A stretch of DNA of 64,000 bases from Calliopsis andreniformis (Eukaryota; Arthropoda; Insecta; Hymenoptera; Andrenidae), in the NCBI RefSeq assembly GCF_051401765.1, contig NW_027480565.1, positions 372,001 to 436,000 on the forward strand, given 5' to 3'. A model generated the notes under the pieces. That model had not been told where the DNA came from. It ran no database searches and saw nothing but the letters and a program-made list of their open reading frames with translations. Within the stretch, counting starts at the first letter, position 1; every line of letters starts with the position of its first letter. Positions 41,068 through 55,819 of this stretch are shown piece by piece. A program made the translations under genes and the position numbers.

Positions 41068-43850
41068 CTTATAACTACAACAATCATAAGAGTCCTAATA
41101 ATAAACAGAATAGTCATGGAAATAACCTTAATAATCATTATTATAGATATAATAGTCATAATAATCGCAATAGCCATAATGATCTTAATGATGATCAGGA
41201 TATTCATCATAATTATACCAAGATCCATAATAAACATAGTAACCGTGATAATAAACATAATCAGGTTTGAAATAATCATACTAACCGTTATACTAGCCAT
41301 AGTAGCCATAATAATCATAATAATCATAATAATCATAATAATTATAATAATAACCATAATAAGCTTGGAAGTAATCATAATAAGCATTATACTAGCCATA
41401 ATAATCATAATAATCGTAATAACAATAATAATCATAATAGTCATAATAATAACCATAATAAAATTGGAAATAATCATACTTATCATTGTAATAGCAATAA
41501 TAACCATAAAAATCATAATAGCCATAATAACCTTAATGTTGATCAGAATAATCATACTAACAACCATAATAACCATAGTGATCATCATAATAACTACAAT
41601 AATCATAATAATCGTAATTGTAATGCTTAAAATCATAGCAACAATCACAATAATCATAGTAAGCATAATAATCTTAATGATGACCATGATATCCATGATA
41701 ATTACACCAAGACCCGTAATAATAATAATAATAATAATAATAACCATAGTAGGTTCGGAAATAATCATAATATACTTTATACTAGCCATAACAACCATAA
41801 TAGTCATAATAGCCATAATAATCATAATAGTCGTAATAATAACCATAATGAACTTGGAAATAATCGTAATAATCATTATAATAGCCATAATAGCCATAAA
41901 AATCGCAATAGTCATAATAATCTGAATGGTGGTCATAATAATCATACTAGCAACCATAATGATCATAGTAATCATCATAATAAACAGAATAGTCATGGAA
42001 ATAATCTTAATAATCATTATGATTAACGTAATAACCATAATCATCGTAATAACCATAATGATCTTAATGATGACGTTAATATTCATCATAATTATACTAA
42101 GACATATAATAATCAGAGTAATCATAATAATAAACATAATAAGCTTTGAAATAATCATAATAACCTTTATACTAGCCATAATAACCATAATAATCATAAT
42201 AACTAGAATAATCATAATAGTCATAATAATCGGAATAACCATAATGATCTTAATGATGATCATGATATTCATCATAATTATACCAAGATCCATAATAGTC
42301 ATAGTAACCATAATAATAAACATAATAAGTTTTGAAATAATCATAATAACCGTTATACTTGCCATAGTAACCATAATAATCATAATAACAATAATAATCA
42401 TAATAATTATAATAATAACCATAATAAGCTTGGAAATAATCATAATAAGCATTAGGCTAGCCATAATAATCATAATAATCATAATAACTACAATAATCAT
42501 AATAGTCATAATAATAACCACAATAAACTGGGAAATAATCATAACAATCACTATAATAGTAATAATAACCATAAAAATCATAATAGCCATAATAATTTGA
42601 ATCTTGATCATAACAATCATACTAACAACCATAATAATCATAGTAATCATCATAATAACTACAACAATCATAAGAGTCCTCATAATAAACAGAATAATCA
42701 TGGAAATAACCTTCATAATCATTATCATAGATATAATAGTCATAATAATCGCAATAACAATAATGATCTTAATGATGATCATGATATTCATCATAATTAT
42801 ACCAAGATCCATAATAATCATAGTAACCATAATAATAAACGTAATAAGCTTTGAAATAATCATAATAACCGTTATGCTAGCCATAGTAGCCATAATAATC
42901 ATAATAACCATAATAATCATAATAATTATAATAATAAACATAATAAGCTTGGAAATAATCATATTTATCATTATAATAGCAATAATAACCATAAAAATCA
43001 TAATAGCCATTAGAATCTGAATGTTGATCATAGTAATCATACTAACAGCCATAATAATCATAGTGATCATCATAATAACTACAATAATCATAATAATCGT
43101 AACTGTAATGTAAATAAGCATAGCAATAATCACAATAATCATAGTAACCATAATAATCTTAATTATGATCATAATATCCATGATAATTATACCAAGATCC
43201 GTAATAATCATAATAATCATAATAATAACCATAATAGGTTCGGAAATAATCATAGTACACATTATACTACCCATAACAACTATAATAGTCATAATAGCCA
43301 TAATAATCATAATAGTCGTAATAATAACAATAGTGAACTTGGAAATAATCGTAATAATCATTATAATAGCCATAATAGCCATAAAAATCACAATAGCCAT
43401 AATAATCTGAATGGTGGTCATAATAGTCATACTAACAACCATAATGATCATAGTAATCATCATAATAAACAGAATAGTCATGGAAATAATCTTAATAATC
43501 ATTATGATTGACGTAATAACCATAATCATCGTAATAACCATAATGATCTTAATGATGACGTTAATATTCATCATAATTATACTAAGACATATAATAATCA
43601 GAGTAATCATAATAATAAACATAATAAACTTTGAAATAATCATAATAACCTTTATACTAGCCATAATAACCATAATAATCACAATAACTAGAATAATCAT
43701 AATAGTCATAATAATAGCCATAATAAACTTGGAAATAATCATAATAATCACTATAATAGCAATAATAACCATAAAAATCATAATAGCCACAATAATTTGA
43801 ATCCTGATCATAATAATCATACTAACAACCATAATAATCATAGTAGTCAT
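41068..43850 (+). repeat. HOR-G unit 3, 2,783 bp, 99-bp deletion
   Basis: Exactly 99 bp shorter than unit 2. The loss is at about 42,948, where agcttggaaataatcat joins directly to atttatc. One of two cttggaaataatcat words and the interval between them are gone. Confidence 0.9.
41718..41743 (+). repeat. Pure AAT microsatellite, 8 repeats
   Basis: Located in HOR-G unit 3. The length equals unit 2, so the 99-bp deletion alone explains the difference between those units. Confidence 0.9.
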
Positions 43851-44498
43851 CTTATAACTACAACAATCATAAGAGTCCTAATAATAAACAGAATAGTCAT
43901 GGAAATAACCGTAATAATCATTATTATAGATATAATAGTCATAATAATCGCAATAGCCATAATGATCTTAATGATGATCAGGATATTCATCATAATTATA
44001 CCAAGATCCATAATAAACATAGTAACCGTGATAATAAACATAGTCAGGTTTGAAATAATCATACTAACCGTTATACTAGCCATAGTAGCCATAATAACCA
44101 TAATAACCATAATAATCATAATAATTATAATAATAAACATAATAAGCTTGGAAATAATCATAATAAGCATTATACTAGCCATAATAATCATAATAATCGT
44201 AATAACAATAATAATCATAATAGTCATAATAATAACCATAATAAAATTGGAAATAATCATACTTATCATTGTAATAGCAATAATAACCATAAAAATCATA
44301 ATAGCCATAATAACCTTAATGTTGATCAGAATAATCATACTAACAACCATAATAACCATAGTGATCATCATAATAACTACAATAATCATAATAATCGTAA
44401 TTGTAATGCTTAAAATCATAGCAACAATCACAATAATCATAGTAACCATAATAATCTTAATGATGACCATGATATCCATGATAATTACACCAAGACCC

Positions 44499-44530
<32 letters not shown>

Positions 44531-46735
44531 CATAGTAGGTTCGGAAATAATCATAATATACTTTATACTAGCCATAACAACCATAATAGTCATAATACCC
44601 ATAATAATCATAATAGTCGTAATAATAACCATAATGAACTTGGAAATAATCGTAATAATCATTATAATAGCCATAATAGCCATAAAAATCACAATAGTCA
44701 TAATAATCTGAATGGTGGTCATAATAATCATACTAGCAACCATAATGATCATTGTAATCATCATAATAAACAGAATAGTCATGGAAATAATCTTAATAAT
44801 CATTATGATTAACGTAATAACCATAATCATCGTAATAACCATAATGATCTTAATGATGACGTTAATATTCATCATAATTATACTAAGACATATAATAATC
44901 AGAGTAATCATAATAATAAACATAATAAGCTTTGAAATAATCATAATAACCTTTATACTAGCCATAATAACCATAATAATCATAATAACTAGAATAATCA
45001 TAATAGTCATAATAATCGGAATAACCATAATGATCTTAATGATGATCATGATATTCATCATAATTATACCAAGATCCATAATAATCATAGTAACCATAAT
45101 AATAAACATAATAAGTTTTGAAATAATCATAATAACCGTTATACTTGCCATAGTAACCATAATAATCATAATAACCATAATAATCATAATAATTATAATA
45201 ATAACCATAATAATCTTGGAAATAATCATAATAAGCATTAGACTAGCCATAATAATCATAATAATCATAATAACTACAATAATCATAATAGTCATAATAA
45301 TAACCACAATAAACTGGGAAATAATCATAACAATCACTATAATAGTAATAATAACCATAAAAATCATAATAGCCATAATAATTTGAATCTTGATCATAAC
45401 AATCATACTAACAACCATAATAATCATAGTAATCATCATAATAACTACAACAATCGTAAGAGTCCTAATAATAAACAGAATAATCATGGAAATAACCTTC
45501 ATAATCATTATCATAGATATAATAGTCATAATAATCGCAATAACAATAATGATCTTAATGATGATCATGATATTCATCATAATTATACCAAGATCCATAA
45601 TAATCATAGTAACCATAATAATAAACGTAATAAGCTTTGAAATAATCATAATAACCGTTATGCTAGCCATAGTAGCCATAATAATCATAATAACCATAAT
45701 AATCATAATAATTATAATAATAAACATAATAAGCTTGGAAATAATCATAATAAGCATTATACTAGCCATAATAATCATAATAATCATAATAATTGTAATA
45801 ATCATAATAGTCATAATAATAACCATAATAAACTTGGAAATAATCATATTTATCATTATAATAGCAATAATAACCATAAAAATCATAATAGCCATTAGAA
45901 TCTGAATGTTGATCATAGTAATCATACTAACAGCCATAATAATCATAGTGATCATCATAATAACTACAATAATCATAATAATCGTAACTGTGATGTTAAT
46001 AAGCATAGCAATAATCACAATAATCATAGTAACCATAATAATCTTAATTATGATCATAATATCCATGATAATTATACCAAGATCCGTAATAATCATAATA
46101 ATCATAATAATAACCATAATAGGTTCGGAAATAATCATAGTACACATTATACTACCCATAACAACTATAATAGTCATAATAGCCATAATAATCATAATAG
46201 TCGTAATAATAACAATAGTGAACTTGGAAATAATCGTAATAATCATTATAATAGCCATAATAGCCATAAAAATCACAATAGCCATAATAATCTGAATGGT
46301 GGTCATAATAGTCATACTAACAACCATAATGATCATAGTAATCATCATAATAAACAGAATAGTCATGGAAATAATCTTAATAATCATTATGATTGACGTA
46401 ATAACCATAATCATCGTAATAACCATAATGATCTTAATGATGACGTTAATATTCATCATAATTATACTAAGACATATAATAATCAGAGTAATCATAATAA
46501 TAAACATAATAAACTTTGAAATAATCATAATAACCTTTATACTAGCCATAATAACCATAATAATCACAATAACTAGAATACTCATAATAGTCATAATAAT
46601 AGCCATAATAAACTTGGAAATAATCATAATAATCACTATAATAGCAATAATAACCATAAAAATCATAATAGCCACAATAATTTGAATCCTGATCATAATA
46701 ATCATACTAACAACCATAATAATCATAGTAGTCAT
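43851..46735 (+). repeat. HOR-G unit 4, 2,885 bp
   Basis: A full unit with a 9-repeat AAT run. Its Ile-rich conceptual translations over 44,712-46,295 are identical to those of unit 5 at 47,597-49,180. Shared private words include gatcattgtaatc and cataatacccataat. Confidence 0.9.
44501..44529 (+). repeat. Pure AAT microsatellite, 9 repeats
   Basis: Located in HOR-G unit 4. The extra triplet explains 2,885 versus 2,882 bp. Confidence 0.9.
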
Positions 46736-47383
46736 CTTATAACTACAACAATCATAAGAGTCCTAATAATAAACAGAATAGTCATGGAAATAACCGTAAT
46801 AATCATTATTATAGATATAATAGTCATAATAATCGCAATAGCCATAATGATCTTAATGATGATCAGGATATTCATCATAATTATACCAAGATCCATAATA
46901 AACATAGTAACCGTGATAATAAACATAGTCAGGTTTGAAATAATCATACTAACCGTTATACTAGCCATAGTAGCCATAATAACCATAATAACCATAATAA
47001 TCATAATAATTATAATAATAAACATAATAAGCTTGGAAATAATCATAATAAGCATTATACTAGCCATAATAATCATAATAATCGTAATAACAATAATAAT
47101 CATAATAGTCATAATAATAACCATAATAAAATTGGAAATAATCATACTTATCATTGTAATAGCAATAATAACCATAAAAATCATAATAGCCATAATAACC
47201 TTAATGTTGATCAGAATAATCATACTAACAACCATAATAACCATAGTGATCATCATAATAACTACAATAATCATAATAATCGTAATTGTAATGCTTAAAA
47301 TCATAGCAACAATCACAATAATCATAGTAACCATAATAATCTTAATGATGACCATGATATCCATGATAATTACACCAAGACCC

Positions 47384-47415
<32 letters not shown>

Positions 47416-49620
47416 CATAGTAGGTTCGGAAATAATCATAATATACTTTATACTAGCCATAACAACCATAATAGTCATAATACCCATAATAATCATAATA
47501 GTCGTAATAATAACCATAATGAACTTGGAAATAATCGTAATAATCATTATAATAGCCATAATAGCCATAAAAATCACAATAGTCATAATAATCTGAATGG
47601 TGGTCATAATAATCATACTAGCAACCATAATGATCATTGTAATCATCATAATAAACAGAATAGTCATGGAAATAATCTTAATAATCATTATGATTAACGT
47701 AATAACCATAATCATCGTAATAACCATAATGATCTTAATGATGACGTTAATATTCATCATAATTATACTAAGACATATAATAATCAGAGTAATCATAATA
47801 ATAAACATAATAAGCTTTGAAATAATCATAATAACCTTTATACTAGCCATAATAACCATAATAATCATAATAACTAGAATAATCATAATAGTCATAATAA
47901 TCGGAATAACCATAATGATCTTAATGATGATCATGATATTCATCATAATTATACCAAGATCCATAATAATCATAGTAACCATAATAATAAACATAATAAG
48001 TTTTGAAATAATCATAATAACCGTTATACTTGCCATAGTAACCATAATAATCATAATAACCATAATAATCATAATAATTATAATAATAACCATAATAATC
48101 TTGGAAATAATCATAATAAGCATTAGACTAGCCATAATAATCATAATAATCATAATAACTACAATAATCATAATAGTCATAATAATAACCACAATAAACT
48201 GGGAAATAATCATAACAATCACTATAATAGTAATAATAACCATAAAAATCATAATAGCCATAATAATTTGAATCTTGATCATAACAATCATACTAACAAC
48301 CATAATAATCATAGTAATCATCATAATAACTACAACAATCGTAAGAGTCCTAATAATAAACAGAATAATCATGGAAATAACCTTCATAATCATTATCATA
48401 GATATAATAGTCATAATAATCGCAATAACAATAATGATCTTAATGATGATCATGATATTCATCATAATTATACCAAGATCCATAATAATCATAGTAACCA
48501 TAATAATAAACGTAATAAGCTTTGAAATAATCATAATAACCGTTATGCTAGCCATAGTAGCCATAATAATCATAATAACCATAATAATCATAATAATTAT
48601 AATAATAAACATAATAAGCTTGGAAATAATCATAATAAGCATTATACTAGCCATAATAATCATAATAATCATAATAATTGTAATAATCATAATAGTCATA
48701 ATAATAACCATAATAAACTTGGAAATAATCATATTTATCATTATAATAGCAATAATAACCATAAAAATCATAATAGCCATTAGAATCTGAATGTTGATCA
48801 TAGTAATCATACTAACAGCCATAATAATCATAGTGATCATCATAATAACTACAATAATCATAATAATCGTAACTGTGATGTTAATAAGCATAGCAATAAT
48901 CACAATAATCATAGTAACCATAATAATCTTAATTATGATCATAATATCCATGATAATTATACCAAGATCCGTAATAATCATAATAATCATAATAATAACC
49001 ATAATAGGTTCGGAAATAATCATAGTACACATTATACTACCCATAACAACTATAATAGTCATAATAGCCATAATAATCATAATAGTCGTAATAATAACAA
49101 TAGTGAACTTGGAAATAATCGTAATAATCATTATAATAGCCATAATAGCCATAAAAATCACAATAGCCATAATAATCTGAACGGTGGTCATAATAGTCAT
49201 ACTAACAACCATAATGATCATAGTAATCATCATAATAGACAGAATAGTCATGGAAATAATCTTAATAATCATTATGATTGACGTAATAACCATAATCACC
49301 GTAATAACCATAATGATCTTAATGATGACGTTAATATTCATCATAATTATACTAAGACATATAATAATCAGAGTAATCATAATAATAAACATAATAAACT
49401 TTGAAATAATCATAATAACCTTTATACTAGCCATAATAACCATAATAATCACAATAACTAGAATAATCATAATAGTCATAATAATAGCCATAATAAACTT
49501 GGAAATAATCATAATAATCACTATAATAGCAATAATAACCATAAAAATCATAATAGCCACAATAATTTGAATCCTGATCATAATAATCATACTAACAACC
49601 ATAATAATCATAGTAGTCAT
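46736..49620 (+). repeat. HOR-G unit 5, 2,885 bp
   Basis: Near-identical to unit 4 over about its first 2.4 kb. The last 450 bp instead carries ctgaacggtgg (49,177) and aatcaccgtaat (49,295), variants found at 35,373 and 35,491. The 3' end is therefore of a different lineage. Confidence 0.9.
47386..47414 (+). repeat. Pure AAT microsatellite, 9 repeats
   Basis: Located in HOR-G unit 5 and equal to unit 4. Confidence 0.9.
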
Positions 49621-50268
49621 CTTATAACTACAACAATCATAAGAGTCCTAATAATAAACAGAATAGTCATGGAAATAACCTTAATAATCATTACTATAGA
49701 TATAATAGTCATAATAATCGCAATAGCCATAATGATCTTAATGATGATCAGGATATTCATCATAATTATACCAAGATCCATAATAAACATAGTAACCGTG
49801 ATAATAAACATAATCAGATTTGAAATAATCATACTAACCGTTATACTAGCCATAGTAGCCATAATAATCATAATAATCATAATAATCATAATAATTATAA
49901 TAATAAACATAATAAGCTTGGAAATAATCATAATAAGCATTATACTAGCCATAATAATCATAATAATCGTAATAACAATAATAATCATAATAGTCATAAT
50001 AATAACCATAATAAAATTGGAAATAATCATACTTATCATTGTAATAGCAATAATAACCATAAAAATCATAATAGCCATAATAACCTTAATGTTGATCAGA
50101 ATAATCATACTAACAACCATAATAACCATAGTGATCATCATAATAACTACAATAATCATAATAATCGTAATTGTAATGCTTAAAATCATAGCAACAATCA
50201 CAATGATCATAGTAACCATAATAATCTTAATGATGACCATGATATCCATGATAATTACACCAAGACCC

Positions 50269-50300
<32 letters not shown>

Positions 50301-51206
50301 CATAGTAGGTTCGGAAATAATCATAATATACTTTATACTAGCCATAACAACCATAATAGTCATAATACCCATAATAATCATAATAGTCGTAATAATAACC
50401 ATAATGAACTTGGAAATAATCGTAATAATCATTATAATAGCCATAATAGCCATAAAAATCACAATAGTCATAATAATCTGAATGGTGGTCATAATGATCA
50501 TACTAGCAACCATAATGATCATAGTAATCATCATAATAAACAGAATAGTCATGGAAATAATCTTAATAATCATTATGATTAACGTAATAACCATAATCAT
50601 CGTAATAACCATAATGATCTTAATGATGACGTTAATATTCATCATAATTATACTAAGACATATAATAATCAGAGTAATCATAATAATAAACATAATAAGC
50701 TTTGAAATAATCATAATAACCTTTATACTAGCCATAATAACCATAATAATCATAATAACTAGAATAATCATAATAGTCATAATAATCGGAATAACCATAA
50801 TGATCTTAATGATGATCATGATATTCATCATAATTATACCAAGATCCATAATAATCATAGTAACCATAATAATAAACATAATAAGTTTTGAAATAATCAT
50901 AATAACCGTTATACTTGCCATAGTAACCATAATAATCATAATAACCATAATAATCATAATAATTATAATAATAACCATAATAAGCTTGGAAATAATCATA
51001 ATAAGCATTAGACTAGCCATAATAATCATAATAATCATAATAACTACAATAATCATAATAGTCATAATAATAACCACAATAAACTGGCAAATAATCATAA
51101 CAATCACTATAATAGTAATAATAACCATAAAAATCATAATAGCCATAATAATTTGAATCTTGATCATAACAATCATACTAACAACCATAATAATCATAGT
51201 AGTCAT
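49621..51206 (+). repeat. HOR-G module G1 alone, 1,586 bp
   Basis: Contains only the first two blocks of the full unit (911 + 675 bp). The remaining 1,299 bp (519 + 390 + 390) is absent before the next cttataac at 51,207. It is the last copy in which the preceding units' acaacaatcataag word is intact. Confidence 0.85.
50271..50299 (+). repeat. Pure AAT microsatellite, 9 repeats
   Basis: Located in the lone G1 module at 49,621 and equal to units 4 and 5, in keeping with descent from the same lineage. Confidence 0.9.
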
Positions 51207-53329
51207 CTTATAACTACAACAGTCATAAGAGTCCTAATAATAAACAGAATAGTCATGGAAATAACCTTAATAATCATTATTATAGATATAATAGTCATAA
51301 TAATCGCAATAACCATAATGATCTTAATGATGATCAGGATATTCATCATAATTATACCAAGATCCATAATAAACATAGTAACCATAATAATAAACGTAAT
51401 AAGCTTTGAAATAATCATAATAACCGTTATGCTAGCCATAGTAGCCATAATAATCATAATAACCATAATAATCATAATAATTATAATAATAAACATAATA
51501 AGCTTGGAAATAATCACAATAAGCATTAGACTAGCCATAATAATCATAATAATCATAATAACTACAATAATCATAATAGTCATAATAATAACCACAATAA
51601 ACTGGGAAATAATCATAACAATCACTAAAATAGTAATAATAACCATAAAAATCATAATAGCCATAATAATTTGAATCTTGATCATAACAATCATACTAAC
51701 AACCATAACAATCATACTAACAACCATAATAATCATAGTAATCATCATAATAACTACAACAATCATAGGAGTCCTAATAATAAACAGAATAATCATGGAA
51801 ATAACCTTCATAATCATTATCATAGATATAATAGTCATAATAATCGCAATAACAATAATGATCTTAATGATGATCATGATATTCATCATAATTATACCAA
51901 GATCCATAATAATCATAGTAACCATAATAATAAACGTAATAAGCTTTGAAATAATCATAATAACCGTTATGCTAGCCATAGTAGCCATAATAATCATAAT
52001 AACCATAATAATCATAATAATTATAATAATAAACATAATAAGCTTGGAAATAATCATAATAAGCATTATACTAGCCATAATAATCATAATAATCATAATA
52101 ACAATAATAATCATAATAGTCATAATAATAACCATAATAAAATTGGAAATAATCATACTTATCATTGTAATAGCAATAATAACCATAAAAATCATAATAG
52201 CCATAATAACCTTAATGTTGATCAGAATAATCATACTAACAACCATAATAACCATAGTGATCATCATAATAACTGCAATAATCATAATAATCGTAATTGT
52301 AATGCTTAAAATCATAGCAACAATCACAATAATCATAGTAAGCATAATAATCTTAATGATGACCATGATATCCATGATAATTACACCAAGACCCGTAATA
52401 ATAATAATAATAATAATAATAACCATAGTAGGTTCGGAAATAATCATAATATACTTTATACTAGCCATAACAACCATAATAGTCATAATAGCCATAATAA
52501 TCATAATAGTCGTAATAATAACCATAATGAACTTGGAAATAATCGTAATAATCATTATAATAGCCATAATAGCCATAAAAATCACAATAGTCATAATAAT
52601 CTGAATGGTGGTCATAATAATCATACTAGCAACCATAATGATCAGAGTAATCATCATAATAAACAGAATAGTCATGGAAATAATCTTAATAATCATTATG
52701 ATTAACGTAATAACCATAATCATCGTAATAACCATAATGATCTTAATGATGACGTTAATATTCATCATAATTATACTAAGACATATAATAATCAGAGTAA
52801 TCATAATAATAAACATAATAAGCTTTGAAATAATCATAATAACCTTTATACTAGCCATAATAACCATAATAATCATAATAACTAGAATAATCATAATAGT
52901 CATAATAATCGGAATAACCATAATGATCTTAATGATGATCATGATATTCATCATAATTATACCAAGATCCATAATAATCATAGTAACCATAATAATAAAC
53001 ATAATAAGTTTTGAAATAATCATAATAACCGTTATACTTGCCATAGTAACCATAATAATCATAATAACCATAATAATCATAATAATTATAATAATAACCA
53101 TAATAAGCTTGGAAATAATCATAATAAGCATTAGACTAGACATAATAATCATAATAATCATAATAACTACAATAATCATAATAGTCATAATAATAACCAC
53201 AATAAACTGGCAAATAATCATAACAATCACTATAATAGTAATAATAACCATAAAAATCATAATAGCCATAATAATTTGAATCTTGATCATAACAATCATA
53301 CTAACAACCATAATAATCATAGTAGTCAT
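51207..53329 (+). repeat. Rearranged HOR-G unit, 2,123 bp
   Basis: Composed of about 518 + 930 + 675 bp between stop words. Its first monomer is a G1/G2 chimera with the switch at about 51,375-51,384 (aaacatagtaaccataat). It is the first copy with acaacagtcataag, seen in every later copy. Confidence 0.8.
52397..52422 (+). repeat. Pure AAT microsatellite, 8 repeats
   Basis: Located in the rearranged 2,123-bp unit. The upstream variant catagtaagcataat is shared with 41.66 kb, which also has 8 repeats. Confidence 0.9.
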
Positions 53330-54627
53330 CTTATAACTACAACAGTCATAAGAGTCCTAATAATAAACAGAATAGTCATGGAAATAACCTTAATAATCAT
53401 TATTATAGATATAATAGTCATAATAATCGCAATAACCATAATGATCTTAATGATGATCAGGATATTCATCATAATTATACCAAGATCCATAATAAACATA
53501 GTAACCATAATAATAAACGTAATAAGCTTTGAAATAATCATAATAACCGTTATGCTAGCCATAGTAGCCATAATAATCATAATAACCATAATAATCATAA
53601 TAATTATAATAATAAACATAATAAGCTTGGAAATAATCATAATAAGCATTATACTAGCCATAATAATCATAATAATTGTAATAATTGTAATAATCATAAT
53701 AGTCATAATAATAACCATAATAAACTTGGAAATAATCATATTTATCATTATAATAGCAATAATAACCATAAAAATCATAATAGCCATTAGAATCTGAATG
53801 TTGATCATAGTAATCATACTAACAGCCATAATAATCATAGTGACCATCATAATAACTACAATAATCATAATAATCGTAACTGTAATGTTAATAAGCATAG
53901 CAATAATCACAATTATCATAGTAACCATAATAATCTTAATTATGATCATAATATGCATGATAATTATACCAAGATCCGTAATAATCATAATAATCATAAT
54001 AATAACCATAATAGGTTCGGAAATAATCATAGTACACATTATACTACCCATAACAACTATAATAGTCATAATAGACATAATAATCATAATAGTCGTAATA
54101 AGAACAATAGTGAACTTGGAAATAATCGTAATAATCATTATAATAGCCATAATAGCCATAGAAATTACAATAGCCATAATAATCTGAATGGTGGTCATAA
54201 TATTCATACTAACAACCATAATGATCATAGTAATCATCATAATAAACAGAATAGTCATGGAAATAATCTTAATAATCATTATGATTGACGTAATAACCAT
54301 AATCATCGTAATAACCATAATGATCTTAATGATGACGTTAATATTCATCATAATTATACTAAGACATATAATAATCAGAGTAATCATAATAATAAACATA
54401 ATAAACTTTGAAATAATCATAATAACCTTTATACTAGCCATAATAACCATAATAATCACAATAACTAGAATAATCATAATAGTCATAATAATAGCCATAA
54501 TAAACTTGGAAATAATCATAATAATCACTATAATAGCAATAATAACCATAAAAATCATAATAGCCACAATAATTTGTATCTTGATCATAATAATCATACT
54601 AACAACCATAATAATCATAGTAGTCAT
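53330..54627 (+). repeat. HOR-G module G2 alone, 1,298 bp
   Basis: 518 + 390 + 390 bp, starting with the same chimeric first monomer as at 51,207. Near 54,577 the register stop is lost (aatttgtatc for aatttgaatc). The copy at 58,201 matches it at offset 4,871. Confidence 0.85.
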
Positions 54628-55819
54628 CTTATAACAACAACAGTCATAAGAGTCCTAATAATAAACAGAATAGTCATGGAAATAACCTTAATAATCATTA
54701 TTATAGATATAATAGTCATAATAACCGCAATAACCATAATGATCTTAATGATGATCAGGATATTCATCATAATTATACCAAGATCCATAATAAACATAGT
54801 AACCGTGATAATAAACATAATCAGGTCTGAAATAATCATACTAACCGTTATACTAGCCCTAGTAGCCATAATAATCATAATAATCATAATAATCATAATA
54901 ATTATAATAATAACCATAATAAGCTTGGAAATAATCATAATAAGCATTATACTAGCCATAATAATCATAACAATCATAATAAAATAATAATCATAATAGT
55001 CATAATAATAACCATAATAAAATTGGAAATAATCATACTTATCATTGTAATAGCAATAATACCCATAAAAATCATAATAGCCATAATAACCTTAATGTTG
55101 ATCAGAATAATCATACTAACAACCATAATGATCATAGTAATCATCATAATAAACAGAATAGTCATGGAAATAATCTTATTAATCATTATGATTAACGTAA
55201 TAACCATAATCATCGTAATAACCATAATGATCTTAATGATGACGTTAATATTCATCATAATTATACTAAGACATATAATAATCAGAGTAATCATAATAAT
55301 AAACATAATAAGCTTTGAAATAATCATAATAACCTTTATACTAGCCATAATAACCATAATAATCATAATAACTAGAATAATCATAATAGTCATAATAATC
55401 GGAATAACCATAATGATCTTAATGATGATCATGATATTCATCATAATTATACCAAGATCCATAATAATCATAGTAACCATAATAATAAACATAATAAGTT
55501 TTGAAATAATCATAATAACCGTTATACTTGCCATAGTAACCATAATAATCATAATAACCATAATAATCATAATAATTATAATAATAACCATAATAAGCTT
55601 GGAAATAATCATAATAAGCATTAGACTAGACATAATAATCATAATAATCATAATAACTACAATAATCATAATAGTCATAATAATAACCACAATAAACTGG
55701 CAAATAATCATAACAATCACTATAATAGTAATAATAACCATAAAAATCATAATAGCCACAATAATTTGAATCTTGATCATAATAATCATACTAACAACCA
55801 TAATAATCATAGTAGTCAT
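54628..55819 (+). repeat. Rearranged HOR-G unit, 1,192 bp
   Basis: The opening word is cttataacaac rather than cttataactac. A junction cataataaaataataatc near 54,980 shifts the triplet register. The unit recurs at 61,186-62,359, 18 bp shorter. Confidence 0.85.

Noticed and set aside
44712..45386. Poly-Ile stretches looking like transmembrane segments
   Set aside because: Hydrophobicity is uniform over hundreds of residues, with no loops, charges or topology signals typical of membrane proteins.
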